A DNA stretch of 64,000 nt from Candidatus Brocadiaceae bacterium S225 (GCA_007859995.1 SMSL01000008.1:62001-126000), one strand, 5' to 3'. Counted from the stretch's first letter, positions 55,176 through 64,000 are shown. Numbers and translations are program-made. The notes: a model not told the origin generated them from the letters alone.

Positions 55176-55478
55176 GAAGCATTCACTGATATTTTTTATC
55201 CTTGCGTTATCAAAATATTTAAAGCCCAAGTACCGCTTGATACTATACATATGCATAGTTAACAATCAAGAAAAAAAGTGTTTTCAGTTACCAGTTATGT
55301 TAAAAGGTCCTTGACGTTCTGAAGAATCTCTGAAAATATTTTTTGAAGTTACGTTGCAAAATAACTTTTATATTTGAAATGAATCGTACTATAATGCAGT
55401 GTTAAATTTTTAGTTATTTACTTACACATACACAAAAAAACACTATTTAAAAACACAAACAAAGAAAGGGGATATATT

Positions 55479-56813
55479 ATGGAACAAGTTTTTGGATTAT
55501 GCTGTGGCCGATATCCAACCACAAAAAGGGTTGCATTGTGTTTAGCACTAACTATAGGTAGCTTATTGTTTATTGCTGATTACTGTAGAGCGCAGAAGTC
55601 AGATCAACCGGCAGAATATGAGACACCTGGGATTTTAGATGCGTACGAAATCTTACCTTCGGAGCTACTCGAAGGTAAGAACTTTTGGATGGATAGAAGG
55701 GTAGTATCGTATGGACTTAACAACCATTACACAATTAATTCCCATTTTGGCAAGTTTGAGGCAAATGGTGAAGACATGCTGCGAATGCGTCAGCAGGAAA
55801 TCAGGGCCATAGATGGTTTAAGAGAGGTAAAGAAAACAAGCGCATTTGGTGAAGCGTTTAAAAAGGCGGCAACGAGTCCACTCAAAGGCGCACAGGCTCT
55901 GATCACTGACCCTGTTGCTACAGTTAAGGGAATACCGAAGGGTATAGGAAAATTCTTCGGAAGAATTGGCGAGATGACAAAGGGTGGACGCGGAGATTTG
56001 GAGGATAGTTATACAAAGGAGCTGATCGGTTTTTCCAGGGTAAAACGCCAGTATGCATACAAATTTGGAGTGGATGTATATTCCTCAAACGAAGTGCTTC
56101 AAAAGGAGCTGAATAGTGTCTCTTGGGCTGGATTTGCAGGTGGTATGACAGTAAACGTAGCTATGATGGGTATTAAAAGTGCATCTAATGCAGCATATTT
56201 AGCAGTAAAGGGCACGCAACTAACCTATGGAATGAACAAGATATTACTCGGCACCTCCCCTGAGGATCTGCAAAAGTTAAACCGGAAAATAATGGAAAAA
56301 ATGGGTGTTAGAGAATCAGTGATTAAGGACTTCCAGGATAACCCCGCGTACTCTCCTCGTCACACAACCATATTGGTGCATGCACTGGCAGAGATGCAAG
56401 GGGTAAAGAATCGTGAACAGTTCATTAGACAAGCTCTCCATGCAGAGTATGAGGATGAAGCATTCCTCTATCAACGCATGGCCGAAATGCTGCACGGCTA
56501 CCATACAGAGGTAAAACCGATAAAAGAGATAATCCCTGTTCGCAAATTCGTGGTGGGATACACATCTGATCAAACCGTTGTTGCGACTTTCCCGATTGAT
56601 CTTCTTTACTGGATAGAGCTTTCTGATCTTGGTTCCGCTGCTTTAGCCAAATTGGATTTGACAGGTCGTCCTATCAAGAAAACAGAAATATGGGTTACTG
56701 GAAGCCTTACGCCCAGAACAATGAAAGAATTCAACGCAAGAGGTCTGATAATAAAAGAACGAGCAGGTGAAGTATTATTGCCACCATTGCAGGAAGTGCC
56801 ACAGGAAGAATAG
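55479..56813 (+). CDS. Conserved exported protein (paralogue B)
   Basis: 444 residues, paralogue of the gene at 47047. Export signal CLALTIGSLLFIADYCRAQ, then YETPGILDAYEILPSELLEG, YTINSHFGKFEANGEDMLRM and TDPVATVKGIPKGIGKFFGR. The later block YTSDQTVVATFPIDLLYWIE matches the other paralogue's YTSDQTIIATLPIDNLYWSE. AAAGGGG lies ten bases before the ATG. Role unknown; its placement beside the efflux operon may be coincidental. Confidence 0.72.
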   Translation: MEQVFGLCCGRYPTTKRVALCLALTIGSLLFIADYCRAQKSDQPAEYETPGILDAYEILPSELLEGKNFWMDRRVVSYGLNNHYTINSHFGKFEANGEDMLRMRQQEIRAIDGLREVKKTSAFGEAFKKAATSPLKGAQALITDPVATVKGIPKGIGKFFGRIGEMTKGGRGDLEDSYTKELIGFSRVKRQYAYKFGVDVYSSNEVLQKELNSVSWAGFAGGMTVNVAMMGIKSASNAAYLAVKGTQLTYGMNKILLGTSPEDLQKLNRKIMEKMGVRESVIKDFQDNPAYSPRHTTILVHALAEMQGVKNREQFIRQALHAEYEDEAFLYQRMAEMLHGYHTEVKPIKEIIPVRKFVVGYTSDQTVVATFPIDLLYWIELSDLGSAALAKLDLTGRPIKKTEIWVTGSLTPRTMKEFNARGLIIKERAGEVLLPPLQEVPQEE

Positions 56814-56867
56814 ACTTCCTTGTTTTTTTCTGTGCGGCATAGGCAACGACGTTATTACGGAGGCTAG

Positions 56868-57368
56868 ATGAGTAAAATCCTATCATTTTTCAAAAAAGAG
56901 CTCCGGGAATTAATCCCGACGACAATCTTCTTCTTAGTTACGTTTCACATAATCGCTTTCAGTCGAGCACTGATGCTGGAACAATACGGTATCAAACTGT
57001 CTACCTCTGGTACTGCGACCGTCGGTGCATTAATTGTCGCAAAAGTTATTTTGATCTTCAACAAGCTTTCGTTCGTTAACATGTTTTCAGGAAAACCCCT
57101 GTTGTTCAGCATTATCTGGAAGACATTCATTTTCTCTTTGTTTACACTTCTTTTCCGCTGTGTTGAAGAATTAATACCCCTTATTTCAAAGTATGGAAGT
57201 CTGCCCGTCGCAGGTCAACATCTAATCCATGAAATTGTGTGGCCTCACTTCTGGTCTTCGCAAATTGTGCTTCTTGTAGCACTGTTTCTTTTTTGTTCCA
57301 CAGTAGAGCTGATTCGTGAAATTGGCGCTATCAGAATGAAGGAGATATTCTTCGGCTGCAAACAGTAA
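56868..57368 (+). CDS. Small integral membrane protein
   Basis: 166 residues with about four hydrophobic helices (TIFFLVTFHIIAFSRALMLE, ATVGALIVAKVILIF, IIWKTFIFSLFTLLF, FWSSQIVLLVALFLFCSTVE). GGAGGC precedes the ATG. No family identified. Downstream of paralogue B by 55 bases and probably on the same transcript. Confidence 0.6.
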   Translation: MSKILSFFKKELRELIPTTIFFLVTFHIIAFSRALMLEQYGIKLSTSGTATVGALIVAKVILIFNKLSFVNMFSGKPLLFSIIWKTFIFSLFTLLFRCVEELIPLISKYGSLPVAGQHLIHEIVWPHFWSSQIVLLVALFLFCSTVELIREIGAIRMKEIFFGCKQ

Positions 57369-57374
57369 TCTGGA

Positions 57375-57405
57375 ATCAGGCTTATCACTGCATGCTAAGC
57401 CTGAT
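57375..57405 (+). terminator. Strong hairpin after the membrane protein
   Basis: ATCAGGCTTA and TAAGCCTGAT form a perfect ten-base stem around an 11-base loop seven bases past the stop. A short T-run (57422 on) is further downstream. Likely transcript end between convergent genes. Confidence 0.5.
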
Positions 57406-57504
57406 CCGTATGTCAGCACTATTTTTTCAATAGACAGCCTGCCCCTTATAAGAGCACTTTCTTACTATACAACGTTTTGTAATCACAAAGCTCCACGAAC
57501 CAGC

Positions 57505-57825
57505 TTAATCAATCCCGCATTCCAGCTTAATCTGAGCTATTTTTGCATTTATCTTTTTATTGTAAACGCCACTAGCTACTTCAAGTTTTTCTTTTTCAGT
57601 AAATGTGAGAATACTGAGGACCGCACCAGCAGGTGCCAGTCCAGTCACGCCATCTTTTGCCATCTCTGCTACGCTGGCTTTCTCTTGTTCTAAGATTTTT
57701 ATATCCTCTAAAGCTGTCTCACAATTAATTGGCTTCGCAAGGTCCTCTTTTGCCTGCTTAGATATGGGTGCTGCACATGCTGATACAAATATTGCCAGAC
57801 AAATTACCGGTATAAATTTATACAT
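57505..57825 (-). CDS. Small lipoprotein
   Basis: 106 residues; signal and lipobox AIFVSACAAP, then a coiled-coil-like helix (CETALEDIKILEQEKASVAE), a glycine-rich hydrophobic stretch (DGVTGLAPAGAVLSILTFTE) and a second helix. Two cysteines might form a disulfide. The arrangement resembles small phage-spanin-like or envelope lipoproteins, but no family is assigned. Follows the Mla operon on the same strand after 100 bases. Confidence 0.6.
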   Translation of the reverse strand: MYKFIPVICLAIFVSACAAPISKQAKEDLAKPINCETALEDIKILEQEKASVAEMAKDGVTGLAPAGAVLSILTFTEKEKLEVASGVYNKKINAKIAQIKLECGID

Positions 57826-57922
57826 TTTTAAACTCTCCTTTCATTATTGAAATTAATATTCACAATATGAAGCCAAATTTTAACATTTAATCCATACATG
57901 GAGAATCGTAAATAACGCAATC

Positions 57923-58558
57923 TTAATGTTTTGTTTTTTGAACACTTACTTTTAAATCCGCCTCAAACTCTGTCAATATCTGGTTAAGGGCGGAGTTCCA
58001 GCTTTTTACCAGAGCATCAGGTGTATTGCCATTTAAAGGTTCTTCTTTATGGTATTGACTTTGAAAAATTATTTTTGAATTACTCTCGATTTCATGAAGG
58101 AGAAAAAACTGAATTTCCAGAACAGCTTTTGGGGCTGCACTCACACGATAATCTCCATAGAGGGCAGTAATAGCACCTTCAAGAATGTAAGGAGAGTCCA
58201 CAAGGCTGGAGGGATCTACAACATGCTTAAATAGACCTGACACTGCCAGCCATTTACGTATCTCTTCTGTAAACATTGATGAAGGTGAAATGAAAAGCTC
58301 GTTGTAAAAATCATACTCGTAATTTTGTTCTTTCAGGCGGTATACAAGTCCTTTGCTTTCATATTTAGGAGAAACACGAAACCTGCGAACGGTAAGGACT
58401 TCTCCTTTGTCGGACGGAAAAACGTCTTTTTCCCGGGAAGCATCCAGGGTAAAGTAACGTTTTTCCGGATAGTTTTTTTCCAGATTGAGGCATCCGGCCA
58501 AGACAGAAAACAAACCAAAAACACCAATTAACACTATTAATAAGGCTTTATTCTTCAT
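57923..58558 (-). CDS. ABC-transport auxiliary lipoprotein (PqiC/DUF330-type)
   Basis: 211 residues. Lipobox VLAGCLN; then NYPEKRYFTLDASR and VLTVRRFRVSPKYESKGLVY, the start of the PqiC/LetC fold (ABC-type transport auxiliary lipoprotein). Overlaps the MlaD gene by four bases. Expected to sit in the outer membrane and dock the MCE protein. Fourth gene of the lipid-transport operon. Confidence 0.8.
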   Translation of the reverse strand: MKNKALLIVLIGVFGLFSVLAGCLNLEKNYPEKRYFTLDASREKDVFPSDKGEVLTVRRFRVSPKYESKGLVYRLKEQNYEYDFYNELFISPSSMFTEEIRKWLAVSGLFKHVVDPSSLVDSPYILEGAITALYGDYRVSAAPKAVLEIQFFLLHEIESNSKIIFQSQYHKEEPLNGNTPDALVKSWNSALNQILTEFEADLKVSVQKTKH

Positions 58559-59553
58559 TGTTGTTTACCTCCGGGATATGAGTGGGGAGGGGGTTTTCCA
58601 AACAAGAGAAAAGATGGATATTGTTTAGCGTTCTCTGTCAAATACTGGAGATTCCCCGTAATTAATCTCAAATTCTCTGTGGATATTTCCATGTCCTGTT
58701 CCTCTCTGGAAACAAAATTGTCCAATCTGCGTAATGTATACTTTAGTTTGGTAATGATTTCCGGTAATTCTCCTAATGATTGAGACAGAGGTTTTTCAGT
58801 GTCTCTGGTAATCCGCTGAACGGTAGCCATTGTTACAGACACATCAGACAAGACTGGCTTCAAACGTTTATTCGTATCACTTAATTCAAGAAGCAATTGT
58901 TCCGCATGTTCGGCGATTTTAGTCACCTTTGTATCATTTAATATTTTGTTTACAGAAACAAGAGTTTTTTCCAGTCCATCGGTTATACCCTTAACATTGA
59001 GTTCCTCAAGCTTTTCCAGGATTTTTTCCACAGATTCAGTAAATTGTGTAATTGTGCTGGGTGCAGAGGGAATATAGTGTGAACCGGGTTCCCATGCTAA
59101 TTTCATGGGAGGGTGTTTTTCCGGATCAAGGAAATCCGCCTCAAGATAAGCACCTCCGGTTATCCCCTGTGAAGCCAGGCGTATCCTCAACCCTTTAGCA
59201 ATCATATTTACTAAAAATTGCAGCTGCTCTTTCTCAGTTGCCTCCATTTTTGGTTCAACGGATAATTGAATAAACACATATTGACCGTAATTGAGATCTT
59301 CTTCCGAGGACACATCAAATTTGTATTTCTCTCTCACAAAAGCGATTTCCTCCACATTGCCCATCGGAACACCACGCATTTTAACGGGAGAACCGACATC
59401 CAGTCCCTGCACGGAACCTTCGATATAAGTCTCAAAAAAAATCTTTTTTTTGAAAAGAGTACCTACTCCTAAAACAACGATGGCAATGATCGCAATTATC
59501 GTAGCACTGATTACAAATATGCCGATCTTAAAAAAATTAGCCTTTGCACTCAT
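58555..59553 (-). CDS. MlaD-family MCE lipid-transport protein
   Basis: 332 residues: one N-terminal membrane anchor (IGIFVISATIIAIIAIVVLG), then a single MCE domain with GSPVKMRGVPMGNVEEI, and a long helical C-terminus. Binds phospholipid between the inner and outer membrane in Mla-type transporters. Encoded between MlaF and the auxiliary lipoprotein; AGGAGG precedes the ATG. Confidence 0.9.
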   Translation of the reverse strand: MSAKANFFKIGIFVISATIIAIIAIVVLGVGTLFKKKIFFETYIEGSVQGLDVGSPVKMRGVPMGNVEEIAFVREKYKFDVSSEEDLNYGQYVFIQLSVEPKMEATEKEQLQFLVNMIAKGLRIRLASQGITGGAYLEADFLDPEKHPPMKLAWEPGSHYIPSAPSTITQFTESVEKILEKLEELNVKGITDGLEKTLVSVNKILNDTKVTKIAEHAEQLLLELSDTNKRLKPVLSDVSVTMATVQRITRDTEKPLSQSLGELPEIITKLKYTLRRLDNFVSREEQDMEISTENLRLITGNLQYLTENAKQYPSFLLFGKPPPHSYPGGKQQ

Positions 59554-59607
59554 AGGCAGTAACCTCCTTTTAAAACATTAAAGTCCATATCGAACTCAAT
59601 TATGCGG

Positions 59608-60378
59608 TCAGGATACATTTGAAGCAACCTCCCGCTTAAAGAACTGACGTACCCATGGGTTATCGCTTTTATCACGTAAATCCTGCGGTCTGCCATTAGC
59701 CACAATCTTTTTGACACGTTTATCAAGCATAATTACCCTGTCAGCTATGCTGTAAATACTTGGAAGTTCATGCGTAACGATGACAAACGTAATTTTCAGA
59801 TTTTGAGCCAGACTAATAATAAGCTGATCCAGTTCAGCAGACGTAATAGGATCCAAGCCTGCTGACGGCTCATCGAGAAAGAGAATTTGAGGGTCAAGAA
59901 CCATGGCTCTCGCAATAGCCGCACGCTTCTGCATTCCACCGCTCAGCTCAGACGGCATGTGATTTTCAAAACCTCTCAGTCCTACCTGCTTCAATTTCAT
60001 CAAAACGATAAGGTCCATGGCCGAGGAGCTCAAGTCCGTAAACTCCTCAAGGGGAAGACGGATATTTTCAAACAGTGTCATTGATCCGAAAAGAGCACTG
60101 CTCTGATACATAACACCAATCTTCCTGAGGATGCTGAGACGTTCACTACCCACGGCAGATACGATATCCTGCCCGTCAATGAGAATCCTGCCTGAAGCGG
60201 GACTGTATAAGCCAATCATTTGTTTTAAAAGGGTACTTTTGCCACAACCTGAACCACCCAGGATAACAAAAACTTCCCCCTTCCCTACCTCAAAAGAAAT
60301 ATTATCAATAACAACTGTATCCTCATACGCAACCGTCAAATTTTCAACACGAATAATTGTTTCCCGCTCAGTATTCAT
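59608..60378 (-). CDS. MlaF-family ABC ATPase
   Basis: 256 residues. Walker A GGSGCGKST, signature LSGGMQKR, Walker B ILFLDEPSAGLDP, and switch His in VTHELPS. The sequence MIGLYSPASGRILIDG is typical of MlaF-type domains. Powers the permease encoded just upstream; four bases separate the genes. Confidence 0.92.
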   Translation of the reverse strand: MNTERETIIRVENLTVAYEDTVVIDNISFEVGKGEVFVILGGSGCGKSTLLKQMIGLYSPASGRILIDGQDIVSAVGSERLSILRKIGVMYQSSALFGSMTLFENIRLPLEEFTDLSSSAMDLIVLMKLKQVGLRGFENHMPSELSGGMQKRAAIARAMVLDPQILFLDEPSAGLDPITSAELDQLIISLAQNLKITFVIVTHELPSIYSIADRVIMLDKRVKKIVANGRPQDLRDKSDNPWVRQFFKREVASNVS

Positions 60379-60382
60379 ACAC

Positions 60383-61528
60383 CTAGATCCCTAAATAGAA
60401 ATAAACGACTGAAAATAGACCATCTGTGACGATAATCATAATTATACCGCTTACAACCGCTTTCGTAGTCGAATCACCAACCGCACTGGCGCCAGTCCTT
60501 GTCCGTAATCCATGTGAACATCCGATACCCGCCACTATTAAGCCAAAAGCGAGAGATTTGAGAAGGCCCCCTAAAAGATCAACGTAGTCCGCTGATTGTA
60601 TGATTCGATCGATATACGTGCTAAGCGGATAACCCATGGAGAGCAAGACAACTGACCCTCCCATTATGCCGAAAAGGTTGGCGAAAATGGTAATAAGCGG
60701 CATCATGAAGAGCGTAGCGATAACCCTGGTCAGCACAAGAAACCTGACAGGGTCCAACCCCATAGTTGTCAGGGCATCCATCTCCTCGTTCACCTTCATG
60801 GTACCCAGCTCGGCAGCAAAGGCAGAACTTGTACGTCCGGCCATAACAATAGCGGTCATAAGAGGGCCCAGTTCTCTCAGTGTCGATAGCGCAATCAGAT
60901 CAGCGACGAAGATCTCCGCTCCGAACTGTTTCATAGGTATAGCCGCCTGAAAAGCCATGATCAAACCTATCAGAAAGCTGATGAGAGTGACAATTGGAAA
61001 GGCATTAACACCGGCAGTTTCAGCTATAAGGAATACGTCCTTCCATCGAACCACTTTGGGATTTCTGGCGGCAAGGGAAAGAGCAGCTACAAGCTCACCC
61101 AGGAAGGCTATTTGAGAACAGATGTTATCCCAGATCGAGAATGTTGCTCGACCAACTTCCTCAGTCAGATTGGCTTTTCTGGATTTTTCCGGACGGGACT
61201 CTTCGAACTCAAGCGGATCAAAGAAATTCAGGAGTTTTTGGTATTCATCACGAAGACCAGAAATCTCTAATTCGCTACCTCTCTTTTTCTGACGTCGTTG
61301 AATATCGACCAATAAACCGATTCCTACTCCATCACAATAATCTATCTCTGAAGTATCTATAATGACCTTTTTTGATGATGTCCGTTCAAGAGCATCAATT
61401 ACCCCTTGCCAGATACTTCCTGTAGATGTTGAATCAAGGCGGCCACTTATTACCATAGTAAGTATTCCATCTTGACTCACTTCAGTCGTTAATGTTACAG
61501 GTCCATCTTTCATTAATTTCTTTTTCAA
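60383..61528 (-). CDS. MlaE permease with fused N-terminal STAS domain
   Basis: 381 residues. Residues 1-105 are a STAS domain (VIIDTSEIDYCDGVGIGLLV), equivalent to separate MlaB proteins. Residues about 130-381 are the MlaE permease: FLIGLIMAFQAAIPMKQFGA, LRELGPLMTAIVMAGRTSSA, FAAELGTMKVNEEMDALTTM and a C-terminal DGLFSVVYFYLGI. The fused form is common outside proteobacteria. First gene of the operon. Confidence 0.92.
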   Translation of the reverse strand: MKKKLMKDGPVTLTTEVSQDGILTMVISGRLDSTSTGSIWQGVIDALERTSSKKVIIDTSEIDYCDGVGIGLLVDIQRRQKKRGSELEISGLRDEYQKLLNFFDPLEFEESRPEKSRKANLTEEVGRATFSIWDNICSQIAFLGELVAALSLAARNPKVVRWKDVFLIAETAGVNAFPIVTLISFLIGLIMAFQAAIPMKQFGAEIFVADLIALSTLRELGPLMTAIVMAGRTSSAFAAELGTMKVNEEMDALTTMGLDPVRFLVLTRVIATLFMMPLITIFANLFGIMGGSVVLLSMGYPLSTYIDRIIQSADYVDLLGGLLKSLAFGLIVAGIGCSHGLRTRTGASAVGDSTTKAVVSGIIMIIVTDGLFSVVYFYLGI

Positions 61529-61865
61529 TTCACAAAGGGTTGAAAAACATTCAGTAAGAAATATTTTGATTTAATTATAACCTAAATTGAATGATTCTAT
61601 TCCTATATTATAGCAGCTGGTCACATAGGTTGGCGCGCCCTATCATCCGACGGGTGCATGTGTATTCCGCGCAAGTTACAGAACTTTATATGCGGCTACT
61701 AAAATCGCTCAATTCAGGTACGAGTAACAACTTTATGGATTATGAAACGCCCCGTAGTTTATAGTAGATTACACCCATTTTCAAATGAATAATCTTATCT
61801 TATAACCGCCCTGTAGATGGAATAAGGACGACAGATTTCACAGATATATACAGATAAAAACTTTT
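61529..61865. other. Intergenic region upstream of the Mla operon
   Basis: On the minus strand a TATAAT occurs twice within 60 bases upstream of the mlaE-type start, so the operon promoter is probably here, but no convincing -35 pairs with either. A short repeat of the cagatttcacagat type (61832-61855) is also present. Confidence 0.4.
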
Positions 61866-62018
61866 TTAAATCGTAATTCTACAATCGTCAATCGCAACAG
61901 GATCCATCCTTCCGGTTACATGTATGTCTTGTTCATTACGCACACGTTCATTACCCCTTACAATCAAATCACTAACATTCAAACTTTGAATATACCTTTC
62001 CGGAACATGAACCCTGAT
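61866..62018 (-). pseudogene. Coding remnant of unknown family
   Basis: A frame without start codon reads IRVHVPERYIQSLNVSDLIV, RGNERVRNEQDIHVTGRMDP and VAIDDCRITI to a stop. The composition is clearly protein-like. I cannot name the family. Confidence 0.3.
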
Positions 62019-62026
62019 TTTTTTCA

Positions 62027-62054
62027 AAAGATGTTGCAAATTTGCAACATCTTT
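62027..62054. repeat. 28-bp perfect palindrome
   Basis: AAAGATGTTGCAAA|TTTGCAACATCTTT. A REP-like dispersed palindrome; the arms flank the boundary between two coding remnants. Confidence 0.8.
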
Positions 62055-62068
62055 CGTTTGAATCCCTT

Positions 62069-62164
62069 TTACTGACCCATTTCAGCATCTAATTCCTTCC
62101 TGAAGGCCCGGTTTGCCATTGCGACCGAGTAACCGATGCTTTCCTTAAAATTGTGTTCTAGCAT
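62069..62164 (-). pseudogene. Short coding remnant, possibly MarR-like N-terminus
   Basis: MLEHNFKESIGYSVAMANRA, then FRKELDAEMGQ and a stop. The pattern (helix with SIGY..., RAFRKELD) resembles the first helix of MarR-type regulators. Only 31 residues remain. Confidence 0.3.
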
Positions 62165-62291
62165 ATTGATAGCCTGCTATTTCATAGCAGCCTATTATTT
62201 TACCTGTTAGTTTTTGCAGACGAGTAAGAGGGATTTTAAAGTAGTAAATGAGGATGCGATTAAGGATATGTATATGAGGTAGTCTTAAAAC

Positions 62292-62335
62292 AAAAAAAAA
62301 GGAACTTGCGTTGTTTAAACGACAAGCTCCCTTTT
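62292..62335 (-). terminator. Rho-independent terminator of the prepilin gene
   Basis: On the minus strand GGGAGCTTGTCG-TTTAAAC-AACGCAAGTTCC forms a long, slightly imperfect stem and is followed directly by nine Ts. It lies 36 bases past the prepilin stop. Confidence 0.9.
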
Positions 62336-62370
62336 GCTTACAAAATATTATATTAACGTTTAACTAATGA

Positions 62371-63054
62371 CTATGAACCATTTTGTATTATATAAGTGTC
62401 TGTTCCACCCGTAGTAGCTGCATCATCTGCATAAATGTCATCTCTCGTAGTACCATCCGAAGCATACCAGCCAGCTAATGGTGAAATGACAAATTCCACG
62501 TGACCATCTACATAAACTACATTTTGCCCTCTTCCAGCGGTATCGCCTTTAGCTACAGTGCCAGTGGTACCACCATGATTGGGAGAATTAGTATTCGCTG
62601 TTGGTGTTGTAGTGTTTGCAGCATTTGTAGGACGGTCTGCGGCAAGCGCCACATCCGCATCATCAACCTGTGTATGGGTATAGTCATACCCATAGCTGCA
62701 TTCGTCCTTGTCAAAACCATCTGCCTCAGTAATACCGGCATTTGTCTCAGTTGTAACGAAGGTATCGCTGGGACAGTTAAACGTTCGCGGATCTGAAATA
62801 TAATCAGGATAAAGCAAATTGAGTGATAACATTGCGTCGGCAGAAGACGATGGAAAGTTCTCATTATTCTCATTCGCATACATTATTAACCCCATACCTA
62901 TCTGTTTTACATTACTCATGCATTGAGTTTTACGTGCAGACTCCCTTGCCCTGCTCAATACCGGAAGTAAAATTCCAGCAAGGATTCCGATAATAGCAAT
63001 TACGACCAATAATTCGATAAGCGTAAATCCTTCGTTAGACCTTGGTATTTTCAT
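62371..63054 (-). CDS. Type IV prepilin-like protein (DUF1559 / H-X9-DG type)
   Basis: 227 residues. [20 protein letters not shown] is a prepilin leader and N-terminal helix with the conserved Glu5; cleavage after Gly9 by prepilin peptidase. The rest has a DUF1559-like fold ending in [13 protein letters not shown], the H-X9-DG-like motif. Such proteins are very numerous in Planctomycetes, Verrucomicrobia and Lentisphaerae. AGGAGG precedes the ATG. Own transcript with a strong terminator. Confidence 0.9.
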   Translation of the reverse strand: MKIPRSNEGFTLIELLVVIAIIGILAGILLPVLSRARESARKTQCMSNVKQIGMGLIMYANENNENFPSSSADAMLSLNLLYPDYISDPRTFNCPSDTFVTTETNAGITEADGFDKDECSYGYDYTHTQVDDADVALAADRPTNAANTTTPTANTNSPNHGGTTGTVAKGDTAGRGQNVVYVDGHVEFVISPLAGWYASDGTTRDDIYADDAATTGGTDTYIIQNGS

Positions 63055-63327
63055 GTATACATGCCTCCTTTTTCAATGTTATGAATTATAAAAAAAGCAC
63101 TCGCAAATCAGAAATTTTTACATTGTATTTGAATAACTTAAGTATTAAGGTACGCAGTAATAAAGTCGCTAAGTACTTGCGGATTATAACTATGTAAACG
63201 CTCGTGTCAAGTATTTAATGTGTACAATTTATACATTGTAAAATTTCGTAAGAGATTGATATAACCTTATTTAATTGGATTTTCCTAAATCGGTACTACA
63301 ATTTAACATTTTGTAGATTTGTTAAAT

Positions 63328-64000
63328 ATGTCTAATAAAGATGTGCAAACAACCACGTCAACAGAACCCAGGTTAATCCCATACTGTGATCAAATAATAA
63401 TAGCGATGCTATTAGTCGTCATAATCGCGGTTCCACTCTATTTTGATATCCATCTTCACAGCGTCTTCGACCTGAGTAAGATTACAATTCTTTATGTATT
63501 GACCTTTGCCATGCTGGCTACCTGGTCTATAAAAACCATAATCAACGCCAAACAGGAGACGATAGACGAGAGACGTGTCTATCATCCAGCATCCATCGTC
63601 TATCGTCCCTTAAGACAACCATTAATTCTGCCAATTTTAGCATTTCTATTTGTCAGTGGATTTGCCACAGTCTTTTCCATAAATCCTTATTTAAGCTTAG
63701 TAGGCACTTACAAACGATTCGGAGGTTTCATATCAACTATTGTATACATCTCACTGTTTTTCATAATTATACATTTCATAGATAAAAAAAGGCTACGTTC
63801 TCTCCTTAATGTAATTATCTTAACCGCCTGCTTTGCATCTATATACGGAATATTACAACATTTTGGATTAGACTTATACCACTGGAGTACGTCCTTTGGT
63901 TTTGGAATCAGGGTTTCTGCCACTTTTGGACATCCCGCTTTCTTTTCCGCCTTTCTTATTATGGTGATACCACTCACTCTGATTAAAATCTTTTCAAACC
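63328..64000 (+). CDS. O-antigen ligase / polymerase-like membrane protein (partial)
   Basis: Frame open from an ATG to the window edge, 224 residues seen. Several membrane helices (IIIAMLLVVIIAVPLYFDI; LPILAFLFVSGFATVFSI; TIVYISLFFIIIHFI; ...VIILTACFASIYGILQHFG) and FGFGIRVSATFGHPAFFSAF, the start of the O-antigen-ligase (WaaL) domain, are visible. Between helices 2 and 3 it carries an in-frame palindromic repeat. Probably attaches or polymerises surface polysaccharide. Confidence 0.8.
   Translation, partial: MSNKDVQTTTSTEPRLIPYCDQIIIAMLLVVIIAVPLYFDIHLHSVFDLSKITILYVLTFAMLATWSIKTIINAKQETIDERRVYHPASIVYRPLRQPLILPILAFLFVSGFATVFSINPYLSLVGTYKRFGGFISTIVYISLFFIIIHFIDKKRLRSLLNVIILTACFASIYGILQHFGLDLYHWSTSFGFGIRVSATFGHPAFFSAFLIMVIPLTLIKIFSN
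63558..63607. repeat. In-frame palindromic repeat inside the O-antigen-ligase-like gene
   Basis: GACGATAGACGA at 63558 and TCGTCTATCGTC at 63596 form a perfect 12-base stem around a 26-base interior. Read in frame it gives ETIDERRVYHPASIVYRPL. The same kind of repeat (IDDRRS-type peptides) recurs between and inside genes of environmental bacteria. Confidence 0.75.

Overview
The window is AT-rich bacterial chromosome. Several traits point to a planctomycete-type (PVC) Gram-negative, quite possibly of the anammox-related Brocadiales: a DUF1559-like prepilin with an H-X9-DG ending, a SpoVG with an internal zinc ribbon, a fused AroD-AroE, an envelope rich in lipoproteins, and many dispersed short palindromes that also sit inside genes. 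The lineage is an inference from gene content; no rRNA or other marker gene is present.

Layout. (1) 1-6.8 kb, minus strand: a tightly packed surface-sugar operon, PseB, PseC, a B12-type radical SAM enzyme, a Gfo/Idh/MocA oxidoreductase, an SpsF/PseF-type cytidylyltransferase and a class III (glutamate-1-semialdehyde-like) aminotransferase. It probably makes a pseudaminic-acid-like or otherwise modified nucleotide sugar. (2) 7.2-8.4 kb: a lone radical SAM protein with an N-terminal SPASM-like Cys cluster. (3) 8.5-15.7 kb: a gene graveyard dominated by toxin-antitoxin parts. It holds intact HEPN/MNT pairs, a duplicated and broken HEPN/MNT pair, a frameshifted YgiT zinc finger, a DUF433 fused to ABC-transporter debris, a NeuC fragment, a broken HicB-like/HicA-like pair and a DUF5647 pair. 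It ends at an EPS-type MarR regulator whose 3' end is duplicated, in decayed form, at the other edge of the region. (4) 15.9-18.2 kb: a GT39-type membrane glycosyltransferase and a nitroreductase.

(5) 18.5-29.6 kb: housekeeping. AroDE and AroK (shikimate pathway) converge on ClpP and trigger factor; then come tRNA-Gly(GCC), tRNA-Leu(UAG), a wrecked RmlA gene, RsmD, IspE, SpoVG, IlvB, RsmE and a mannose-1-phosphate guanylyltransferase. (6) 29.7-33.6 kb: an NnrS-like membrane protein bracketed by DUF1858 domains, a TPR protein overlapping it, and a potassium-channel-like protein.

(7) 33.7-61.5 kb: cell-envelope block. It has two tandem LssY_C lipoproteins, an MscK/MscS-type channel, a giant AsmA-like protein, several lipoproteins, a tripartite RND efflux system (RND pump, membrane fusion protein, NodT-type outer membrane factor) flanked by two paralogous exported proteins, and an Mla-type lipid transport operon (MlaE with fused STAS, MlaF, MlaD, PqiC-like lipoprotein). 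(8) 61.5-64 kb: a decayed intergenic stretch, a type IV prepilin-like gene with a clear terminator, and the start of an O-antigen-ligase-like membrane protein that runs off the window.

Most interesting items: the recombining HEPN/MNT graveyard bounded by regulator duplications, a pair of identical-arm operators (GTTCA-N5-TGAAC) before that regulator, in-frame insertion of dispersed repeats into PseC and the O-antigen ligase, and the DUF1858/NnrS-like plus TPR pair. I did not find a system I can call wholly new with confidence.
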